DNA of 9,292 bases, taken from assembly GCA_017610485.1 (NCBI GenBank), contig JAFCBY010000039.1:1-9292 (forward strand), written 5' to 3'. This DNA is from Candidatus Falkowiibacteriota bacterium. GTDB lineage: Archaea; Iainarchaeota; Iainarchaeia; Iainarchaeales; GCA-2688035. The notes beneath the pieces were generated by a model. The model made no database searches, was not told the DNA's origin, and worked only from the letters and a program-made list of their open reading frames with translations. A program made the position numbers and the translations under genes. Numbering within the stretch: position 1 is the first letter of the stretch; each line of letters begins with the position of its first letter. Shown here in pieces: positions 4,860 to 9,292 of this stretch.

Positions 4860-6379
4860 AAGTGATGGACGAGTTTAGGCATCCAAAAAACATTGGAGAG
4901 ATAAAGGACGCCGATGGAATCGGAAAGGTGGGCAATCCTGTTTGTTTGCCACCAGGATCAATGATTCATGCAAACGATGAGTTTGTGCCTATAGATTTAG
5001 TTGAAAATGAACAAAGGGTCTTAGGGCATGAGGGTGCTTATAACAAGGTACAAAGAACTATTTCAAGACAGTATGAGGGGGAAATGTTTAGAATCAAAAA
5101 CAAGCTTGGAGTAACATATTTAACGCCGGAACATGAGGTTTTAGCAGTAAAAGTTCCAAAAAGATGGAAATACCTATTTGCAAAAGGGAAAAAGACTCTA
5201 CCCTTTGGTTGGCATCATGCCAATGAACTAAAAAAAGGGGACTTGGTGGTTTATCCCCTAGTTGTTGAAGAAAAAGACCGTAAATTTATTGAGATTAGCA
5301 ATGAACGGAAAAAATTTGATTATAAAAGCAGGCAAGTCCCTGCAAGAATATTTATTGATACAGATTTCTTGAGATTGTGCGGTTACTATCTAGCTGAAGG
5401 ACATTTGTCTGAAAAAACCACTAAAGTTAGCATGGGGCTAACTTTTAATTCCTCTGAAACAGATTTGGCTAAAGATGTAGAAACTATTTCAAAAAACCTC
5501 TTTGGAGTTGAAGCAAAGAAAAAGATTTTTGAAAAGAGTCACACATTAAAAGTCGAAATAAATAATGTATTCGTTGTTAGGTTGTTCAAATCACTTTTTG
5601 GAAAAGGCGCTGCAAAAAAGAAAATCCCTCACTGGATGATGATACTTCCCGCCAAGAAGCAAAAGAGCCTAATTGAAGGCCTGTGGAAAGGAGACGGGTT
5701 TGTGAATAGGAAGATACCTAGGGCAGATTATGCTACAATTTCGTTCCAGTTGGCAGAACAGATTAAGACATTACTGTTAAGACAAAAAATAATTCCGTCA
5801 ATCTACTGTGAGAGAGCCAAGACTTCAAAGGATGGCGTGAGACACAAAAAGGCGTACAGAATTCACGTCGGCGAAAGAGAGTCCCTAAAAAAACTAGCAA
5901 AAATTCTTAAAGAAAACCTTGAGTTTAAGAAACCTGCTGCTACCGATTCCTGGTTCTCAGACAATAAGGCTTTTGTTCCAATAACAGGTGTTGAAAAAAT
6001 TAGGTATGCAGGAGAAGTCTACAATTTGGAAATAGAAGACAGCAAATCCTATGTTACGAAATCGCTTGCTGTGCATAATTGTGGTGACCTGATGTGGCTT
6101 TATATAAAAGTAGGGAAGAACAAGCAAGGAGAAGAGATAATTAAAGACGCTCGCATAAAAACATTCGGATGCGTGGCCGCCCTGGCTACATCAAGCAAAC
6201 TCACCGAAATGGCCAAGGGCCTGACATTGGATGAAGCGCTTAAAATAGATAAGGCAAAAATTGCCAAAGAGTTGGACGGCCTGCCACCCCAGAAAATGCA
6301 TTGCTCTGTGCTCTCAATGGACGCTTTGAGAAAGGCAATCGAGGACTATAGGAATAAAAAGGGAAAGGCTGTCAATTAA
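4847..6379 (+). CDS. iscU: IscU iron-sulfur cluster scaffold containing an intein
   Basis: IscU builds [2Fe-2S] clusters from sulfur delivered by IscS and hands them to acceptor proteins. The reading frame encodes 510 residues: a 32-residue N-extein (MYSEKVMDEFRHPKNIGEIK ending GKVGNPV), a 379-residue intein, and a 99-residue C-extein starting CGDLMWLYIKV. The spliced product is 131 residues, normal for IscU. All three ligand cysteines are present: CGD at the splice point, TFGC in GCVAALATSS, and MHCSVL. The Asp of CGD is kept, and LPPQK matches the LPPVK element that HscA-type chaperones recognise in bacteria. The insertion lies exactly before the first ligand cysteine, so unspliced protein cannot work as a scaffold. 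ATG 4847 is chosen for SD spacing and because homologues begin at YSEKV. The gene follows iscS by 64 bp and precedes pth2 by 14 bp. Confidence 0.95.
   Translation: MYSEKVMDEFRHPKNIGEIKDADGIGKVGNPVCLPPGSMIHANDEFVPIDLVENEQRVLGHEGAYNKVQRTISRQYEGEMFRIKNKLGVTYLTPEHEVLAVKVPKRWKYLFAKGKKTLPFGWHHANELKKGDLVVYPLVVEEKDRKFIEISNERKKFDYKSRQVPARIFIDTDFLRLCGYYLAEGHLSEKTTKVSMGLTFNSSETDLAKDVETISKNLFGVEAKKKIFEKSHTLKVEINNVFVVRLFKSLFGKGAAKKKIPHWMMILPAKKQKSLIEGLWKGDGFVNRKIPRADYATISFQLAEQIKTLLLRQKIIPSIYCERAKTSKDGVRHKKAYRIHVGERESLKKLAKILKENLEFKKPAATDSWFSDNKAFVPITGVEKIRYAGEVYNLEIEDSKSYVTKSLAVHNCGDLMWLYIKVGKNKQGEEIIKDARIKTFGCVAALATSSKLTEMAKGLTLDEALKIDKAKIAKELDGLPPQKMHCSVLSMDALRKAIEDYRNKKGKAVN
4943..6079 (+). mobile_element. 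LAGLIDADG intein within IscU (379 aa)
   Basis: Splicing signals are complete: Cys1 with block A (CLPPGSMIHANDEFVPIDL), block B LTPEHEVLAV (T61 and H64), block F YAGEVYNLEIEDSKSYV (355-371), and the end LAVHN with penultimate His378 and Asn379, followed by Cys+1. This is a standard class 1 set. The middle carries a homing endonuclease with two LAGLIDADG helices, LCGYYLAEGHLS (145-156) and LIEGLWKGDGFV (243-254), each keeping an acidic residue, so it may still cut intein-free alleles. The DNA looks more A/T-rich than the flanking exteins (many AAA, TTA, ATA codons), consistent with horizontal arrival. There is no frameshift. Splicing in vivo is inferred from the intact motifs. Confidence 0.95.
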
Positions 6380-6393
6380 CTAGGCTGATTGAG

Positions 6394-6735
6394 ATGACTT
6401 TGAAGCAGGCAATTGTTGTAAGGACTGACTTGAAGATGGGCCGCGGCAAGATTGCGGCACAGGCAAGCCATGCAAGCGTTGCCGCCCTAAACAAGGTTTC
6501 CACCCATGCCTTCAGTGCATGGACTTCCAGCGGCATGAAGAAGATTGTGCTGCGCATTGACAACAAGAAAGCGCTTTTAGACTTGTTTGTCAAGGCTAAA
6601 AAGATGCTTCCCACTGCACTTGTTAAGGACGCAGGCCTAACCCAGGTAAAGCCAGGCGAACCCACCTGCATTGCGATTGGGCCAGCTGACGAAGTTGACA
6701 TCAACCACCTTACAGGCAAGCTCAGGCTGCTTTAG
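6394..6735 (+). CDS. pth2: Archaeal-type peptidyl-tRNA hydrolase Pth2
   Basis: Pth2 cleaves the ester bond of peptidyl-tRNA released from stalled ribosomes, recycling tRNA in the cytoplasm. At 113 residues it is the usual single-domain length. Family signatures run through the whole protein: KQAIVVRTDLKMGRGKIAAQ (4-23), ASHASVAAL (24-32), a tryptophan-containing helix before GMKKIVLRID (47-56), LVKDAGLTQVKPGEPTCIAIGP (76-97) and VDINHLTGKLRLL at the end. The start has an SD-like AGGCTGAT about 6 nt upstream. It lies 14 bp after iscU and has no TATA box of its own, so it is probably the last gene of the arsR-iscS-iscU transcript; a functional link to Fe-S assembly is not obvious. The 28-bp gap to the convergent gene has no clear terminator. 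Confidence 0.95.
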   Translation: MTLKQAIVVRTDLKMGRGKIAAQASHASVAALNKVSTHAFSAWTSSGMKKIVLRIDNKKALLDLFVKAKKMLPTALVKDAGLTQVKPGEPTCIAIGPADEVDINHLTGKLRLL

Positions 6736-6763
6736 ATTGGCTTTCCCAGGCTCCCAAATGTAC

Positions 6764-7408
6764 CTAGCCGTTAAAAACAGGCGGTTCCAAAGTTTCGTTG
6801 TCTACAAGAGGATTTTCTAAATCAACTATCCAAATGCAGTTGTCTCTATAGTTCTTCTTTTCAATGGCTTCGCAGATGCTGTAATCCAAAAGCTCGCGGG
6901 CAACTTCTGCATGGCACCTGTAGCGCTGGGTTTCATCATTTTCAAAGTACTCGTTGCAAATTGCAAGCTTTTCCTTGCCCATCTTTGGAACCAGGCCGTC
7001 AATACAGTCCAGGTAGCCAAATATGTCCTCATAATAGCTGGCGTTGCAGTCCTCAAATCCCTGCTGTGTTTGCTCGCTTTCAAAGTCACGGGCAATCGCC
7101 CTGATACAGTCTATTCTCCTCGGCCTTTCCTCAACCTCAAGGCATTTGTCTGGGTCAGCCTCATCCAAAGCCTCAAAGAACCAGCAGAAGTCCCTGTCAA
7201 AGGCAGTGGCTTGCGTGCCGCACTTCCCAAGGACGCTTCCTGGCTCAACAGGATCTAGATTGGCTTCGTCGATGAATGGAAGCTCGCCCAAATCGGGCTC
7301 GTATTCCTCTTCAATGGGCTGGGCTTCCTGCTGCTGGTACAGGGCAAAAACGATTGCTGAGAAAACTATGAATGCAAGGATTGCACCGAGAACTATTTTT
7401 GTTCGCAT
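6764..7408 (-). CDS. Membrane-anchored cysteine-repeat protein, function unknown
   Basis: The 214-residue protein starts with MRTKIVLGAILAFIVFSAIV, one N-terminal membrane helix (about 4-24) without a lipobox cysteine, so it is an anchor or signal peptide with the rest outside the cell. An acidic proline-containing linker (25-60) follows. The outer domain has ten cysteines at 63, 75, 89, 101, 121, 135, 151, 165, 179 and 191, spaced mostly 12-16 apart. Units repeat as C-x11..13-C followed by a small hydrophobic helix, e.g. CLEVEERPRRIDCIRAIA, CHAEVARELLDYSIC and CEAIEKKNYRDNCIWIV, suggesting helical hairpins locked by disulfides. Similar Cys-repeat proteins seem common in DPANN genomes, but I cannot name a family. 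A TTAAATAA box lies about 28 nt upstream of the ATG, implying a leaderless mRNA. It is convergent with pth2. Confidence 0.82.
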   Translation of the reverse strand: MRTKIVLGAILAFIVFSAIVFALYQQQEAQPIEEEYEPDLGELPFIDEANLDPVEPGSVLGKCGTQATAFDRDFCWFFEALDEADPDKCLEVEERPRRIDCIRAIARDFESEQTQQGFEDCNASYYEDIFGYLDCIDGLVPKMGKEKLAICNEYFENDETQRYRCHAEVARELLDYSICEAIEKKNYRDNCIWIVDLENPLVDNETLEPPVFNG

Positions 7409-7432
7409 CTTCTTTTATTATGTCTAAAACCC

Positions 7433-7442
7433 TTATTTAAGC
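7433..7442 (-). promoter_or_regulatory. TATA box for the cysteine-repeat protein gene
   Basis: GCTTAAATAA on the minus strand is centred about 28 nt before the ATG at 7408. It is only about 22 bp from the plus-strand box of the divergent gene, so the two promoters may compete. Confidence 0.5.
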
Positions 7443-7463
7443 TTTCTTTTTTGGCCAGGAAAA

Positions 7464-7471
7464 TTATATTA
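7464..7471 (+). promoter_or_regulatory. TATA box for the coiled-coil membrane protein gene
   Basis: TTATATTA, preceded by an A-rich BRE-like GAAAA, is centred about 25 nt before GTG 7492 and 37 nt before ATG 7504. The first distance matches the leaderless pattern in this window. Confidence 0.5.
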
Positions 7472-7491
7472 AGTAAAAGGCGCTATTACTT

Positions 7492-8172
7492 GTGTTGGTT
7501 TTAATGGTTAACCCAGGGCCCCCAAGCAAGGCAAGCATTGTTTCCATAATAAGGGAAATGGTCAAGGCAGGCGAAACAGAGGAAAGCATAATCAAGTCCC
7601 TGAAAGAGGTGGGCATCGCTGAAAAGGACGCAAAAAGGCTCCTTTTGCTCGGCGAAGCAGACACCTTTGCCCTGCTCCAAAGCGAAATAAACAAGATGGT
7701 CAGAGAGTACTTTGAGCAGGAAAAGCCTCGGCTGGTTAAGTACATAGAGCAAAAGGTTGAGGAAGAAGAGCAGGAAATGATTGACAAAGTTGAAAAAAGG
7801 GCCTTGGGCGCGTTCAAGGAAGACCAAAGGTTCATTGAAAACCAGGCAACCATGTTCCAGGCGAGGGTTAACCAAAGCGTGAAAAACATCCTGCAGCTAA
7901 ACCAGGAAACCAAGGCAAAGATTGGTGACCTTTCAGGAAGGCTTTCAAACACCGAGAGAAGCGTTTGGACAATCAAGGAAAGGGTTCTCGGAAGCAAGAC
8001 AATGAGGTATATCAGCGCGCTATTGCTTGCATTAGAGCTGGCCCTGGTTTCGGCAACAGCGTACTTTGTCCTTACAGGAACTGTGAATGCAACCTATGAT
8101 GTCATGGTCACCGCAGGAGCAATTGGCGCCATTCTGGTAACAATGATTTTCCTAATAAGAATTAGGTTCTAG
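7492..8172 (+). CDS. Coiled-coil protein with two C-terminal membrane helices
   Basis: The 226-residue protein is not one I recognise. Residues about 13-55 form a small helical domain (IVSIIREMVKAGETEESIIK, then EVGIAEKDAKRLLLL) resembling short two-helix modules that precede coiled coils. Residues about 60-165 are a long charged coiled coil (YIEQKVEEEEQEMIDKVEKR, later SVKNILQLNQETKAKIGDLS). Two membrane segments follow at about 172-194 and 201-223, separated by a short outer loop, ending in the basic IRIRF. Most of the protein is therefore probably cytoplasmic and membrane-tethered from the C-terminal end, perhaps as an oligomeric scaffold; that is inference. GTG 7492 fits leaderless spacing from the TATA box; ATG 7504 is an equally reasonable start and would give 222 residues. 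Its stop codon overlaps the stop of the small convergent gene. Confidence 0.8.
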   Translation: MLVLMVNPGPPSKASIVSIIREMVKAGETEESIIKSLKEVGIAEKDAKRLLLLGEADTFALLQSEINKMVREYFEQEKPRLVKYIEQKVEEEEQEMIDKVEKRALGAFKEDQRFIENQATMFQARVNQSVKNILQLNQETKAKIGDLSGRLSNTERSVWTIKERVLGSKTMRYISALLLALELALVSATAYFVLTGTVNATYDVMVTAGAIGAILVTMIFLIRIRF

Positions 8173-8309
8173 AACTTTTTCTCGTTCAATGCCTTTAACT
8201 CGGTCAAAGACTTTAAGGCATTCTTCAAAAGCACCTTGTTGCGGATGCTCTTTGTCTCATTCAAGCGCAGCTTTATTTCGTGAATCAGGTCATCTGTAGA
8301 AAATCTCAT
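8169..8309 (-). CDS. Small helical protein (46 aa)
   Basis: From ATG 8309 the minus strand encodes a 46-residue protein, MRFSTDDLIHEIKLRLNETK and onward to LKALNEKKF. It looks wholly helical and amphipathic (leucines in heptad-like spacing between charged residues), so it may dimerise or bind a partner; there is no membrane segment or cysteine. Support for a real gene comes from a TTTTTAAAT box centred about 26 nt upstream, the same leaderless spacing as the larger genes, from codon choice typical of the window (AAG, CTG, GAG), and from the tight four-base overlap of its stop with the convergent gene at the palindrome TTCTAGAA. No family is recognised. Confidence 0.62.
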   Translation of the reverse strand: MRFSTDDLIHEIKLRLNETKSIRNKVLLKNALKSLTELKALNEKKF

Positions 8310-8330
8310 AAAATAATTCCCCTGAAAAAC

Positions 8331-8339
8331 ATTTAAAAA
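8331..8339 (-). promoter_or_regulatory. TATA box for the 46-residue protein gene
   Basis: TTTTTAAAT on the minus strand is centred about 26 nt upstream of ATG 8309 and lies immediately beyond the T-tract that ends hjc. Confidence 0.5.
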
Positions 8340-8355
8340 GCAAACAAGCTCCTAT

Positions 8356-8388
8356 AAAAAAAATCAAACCATTCAATTCCGAAGAATT
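8356..8388 (-). terminator. Hairpin and T8 tract after hjc
   Basis: On the minus strand the hjc stop region forms AATTC-TTCG-GAATT, a 5-bp stem closed by the very stable C(UUCG)G tetraloop, and 11 nt later comes a run of eight T (8363-8356). Archaeal RNA polymerase stops at T-tracts, so the T8 run is the likely signal; the hairpin may protect the mRNA 3' end. Confidence 0.5.
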
Positions 8389-8774
8389 CAGCCAATTACA
8401 TCCCGGAGGCTTTTTCCTTCCTTCATTGCGTTCTTTTGGCTGATTATGAAGAATTTCGCCGTCTTGTTGAACTGGCTGGGAATCAGAAAAAACCAGCCCT
8501 TGCGCGGAATCTTCCAGCCAACAAGAGCCTCTCCGCCAGCAATGGCTACCCACTGCGTAAGCTCCCCAATTTGCTCAATCGTAATTGCAAGATGGCTTGA
8601 TTTGCGGGCCTTGCACTCAACCGCAATGATTCTGCCCTTCTTTATTGCAATGATGTCTGGCGCAGGCAAAGGGCTTGTGCCACTGCCTGCAATTCTCACA
8701 ACAGAAAAGCCTTCCTTGAAAAAAAGGTGCATTAGCTCCCTTTCGGCATTCGCACCCTTAGAATGGTAAACCAT
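8388..8774 (-). CDS. hjc: Archaeal Holliday junction resolvase Hjc
   Basis: Hjc is a dimeric, Mg-dependent nuclease that cuts four-way junctions symmetrically at the end of homologous recombination or stalled-fork repair. The 128 residues match the family length, and the known catalytic set is visible: KGANAEREL with E11/R12, VVRIAGSG with R27, PDIIAIKKGRIIAVECK with D40, E53 and K55 of the PD-(D/E)xK fold. The end of the domain, EALVGWKIPRKGWFFLIP, also fits Hjc, and a Lys-rich C-terminal tail of about 25 residues follows. I start at ATG 8774 because family homology begins there and a TTTTTAT box is centred 27 nt upstream; the open frame extends further 5' but codes for non-homologous, promoter-like sequence. 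With nurA it is the second recombination gene in the window, though the two are not linked in an operon. Confidence 0.95.
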   Translation of the reverse strand: MVYHSKGANAERELMHLFFKEGFSVVRIAGSGTSPLPAPDIIAIKKGRIIAVECKARKSSHLAITIEQIGELTQWVAIAGGEALVGWKIPRKGWFFLIPSQFNKTAKFFIISQKNAMKEGKSLRDVIG

Positions 8775-8795
8775 AACCTGTAAAAAGACGAAACT

Positions 8796-8804
8796 GCATA
8801 AAAA
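8796..8804 (-). promoter_or_regulatory. TATA box for hjc
   Basis: TTTTTATGC on the minus strand is centred about 27 nt upstream of ATG 8774, predicting a leaderless or nearly leaderless hjc mRNA. Confidence 0.5.
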
Positions 8805-8868
8805 GTAATTGGGGGGAGGAAAGGGCAAACGCTGAAAAAAAGGGCAAAAAACCAAGCCTTTTAATTCT

Positions 8869-8924
8869 TTACTATACATAATTAATTTGTTAGAATTGGG
8901 CATTGCGGAAAGCATGCCTTTTTT
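8869..8924 (+). other. Hairpin plus T6 with an upstream TATA-like box in a gene-free stretch
   Basis: The 232 bp between hjc and the next gene hold no convincing ORF. Within them, GGCATTGC-GGAAA-GCATGCC (8899-8918) folds into a seven-pair stem with one bulged T, followed by TTTTTT (8919-8924). TTACTATACATAATTA (8869-8884) could be a promoter whose start would fall near 8899. This could be a very short RNA, a terminator shielding hjc from antisense transcription, or chance. No plus-strand gene upstream needs a terminator here. Confidence 0.25.
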
Positions 8925-8938
8925 AGGGAGAAATTAAA

Positions 8939-8981
8939 AAATTTTAGAATTTATTTCCTTTGATGACAATAAATTTTAGAA
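8939..8981 (+). repeat. Direct repeat AAATTTTAGAA, two copies 32 bp apart
   Basis: The 11-mer AAATTTTAGAA occurs at 8939-8949 and 8971-8981 in A/T-rich DNA before the DUF167 gene. The second copy contains the likely TATA element (TAAATTTTA, centred about 33 nt before ATG 9007). The copies may be alternative promoter boxes or a regulator site. Confidence 0.35.
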
Positions 8982-9006
8982 AAAAGCGTTGTTTATTGGC
9001 TTTTTG

Positions 9007-9292
9007 ATGGTTGAAAAGGGGTTTGAAGAAAAACTTCAAAAAAAGGGAAACTGCACCCTTTTGAAGGTGCATGCAAAGCCAGGCAGCAAGGAGTTTGCTG
9101 TTGGGGGCTTTGATGAATGGACCTCAGCCTTGGAAGTAAGGCTGTGTGAAAAACCCGAAAAGGGAAAGGCAAACAATCAATTAAAAAAAGAGCTTGAAAA
9201 AATCTTTCAGACAAGGGTAAAAATTGTGTCAGGACAAAAGTCCAGGCAAAAAACCTTGCTTGTTTTTGCGCCAAAAGCGCAAGTGAAAAAAT
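9007..9292 (+). CDS. DUF167/YggU-family protein, 3' end cut by window edge
   Basis: Ninety-five codons are visible with no stop before the window edge; since the family is about 95-105 residues long, the true end is probably within a few codons. Family landmarks are the first strand TLLKVHAKPGSKEFAVGG (17-34), ALEVRLCEKPEKGKANNQLK (41-60) with the conserved P-x-x-GKAN-x-x-L, and VKIVSGQKSRQKTLLVF (71-87) with the SGxxSRxK signature. The fold is a small alpha/beta domain found in bacteria, archaea and eukaryotes; its biochemical function is not established. ATG 9007 fits the start of the family with a short N-terminal extension. The TATA element at about 8970-8978 predicts a leader of only about 7 nt and no SD. 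The gene is divergent from hjc. Confidence 0.9.
   Translation, partial: MVEKGFEEKLQKKGNCTLLKVHAKPGSKEFAVGGFDEWTSALEVRLCEKPEKGKANNQLKKELEKIFQTRVKIVSGQKSRQKTLLVFAPKAQVKK

Noticed and set aside
4946..6076. Free-standing homing endonuclease gene or broken iscU
   Set aside because: The frame is continuous through both extein junctions and all intein splice motifs are in place, so it is an in-frame intein.
8775..8915. N-terminal extension of the hjc reading frame up to ATG 8915
   Set aside because: The extra residues have no Hjc homology and would run through the TATA box; the family start and promoter spacing both indicate ATG 8774.
8961..8966. TGATGA resembling box C of a C/D guide RNA
   Set aside because: There is no purine in front as the box C consensus wants, and no CTGA box D at a suitable distance downstream.

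Overview
The window looks like chromosomal DNA of an archaeon, most probably a DPANN-type lineage (Diapherotrites-like is a guess, not a demonstration). The evidence is archaeal-type genes (NurA nuclease, Hjc Holliday junction resolvase, Pth2 peptidyl-tRNA hydrolase) and a repeated promoter layout: a TTTAAA/TTATAT box centred about 25-28 nt upstream of the start codon, which implies leaderless mRNAs for first genes, with Shine-Dalgarno (SD) sequences kept mainly for internal operon genes. GC content is moderate by eye. No rRNA, tRNA, CRISPR array or IS element was seen.

Layout. 1-1708 (minus): a nurA gene followed by the 5' part of a methyltransferase-like gene cut by the window edge. 1709-1835 is a divergent promoter region. 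1836-3213 (plus): an unrecognised small protein, then a very basic protein with a sigma-70 region-4-like C-terminal helix-turn-helix and a possible region-2-like segment. 3254-6735 (plus): a four-gene cluster, arsR-type repressor, iscS cysteine desulfurase, iscU iron-sulfur scaffold interrupted by an intein, and pth2. 6764-7408 (minus): a membrane-anchored protein with ten regularly spaced cysteines. 7492-8172 (plus): a coiled-coil protein with two C-terminal membrane segments. 8169-8309 (minus): a 46-residue protein. 8388-8774 (minus): hjc, with a hairpin/T-tract terminator. 9007-9292 (plus): a DUF167/YggU protein cut by the window end.

The most notable system is the Fe-S cluster cluster at 3224-6379. 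The repressor's promoter carries two tandem copies of a 16-bp near-palindrome lying over the predicted transcription start. The repressor ends in a CxxC motif and is translationally coupled (TAATG) to the cysteine desulfurase. The scaffold IscU is split by a 379-residue LAGLIDADG intein placed exactly before the first cluster-ligand cysteine (NPV/CGD), so the ligand cysteine is also the +1 splicing nucleophile. Spliced IscU would be 131 residues with all three ligand cysteines intact. This suggests, as inference, two layers of control of Fe-S assembly: transcriptional, by a thiol or metal/cluster-responsive repressor, and post-translational, by cysteine-dependent splicing.

Other points of interest are the sigma-like protein in an archaeal context, the cysteine-repeat surface protein, a partial duplication of the iscU start region, and the pairing of nurA with a methyltransferase-like gene where herA might be expected.
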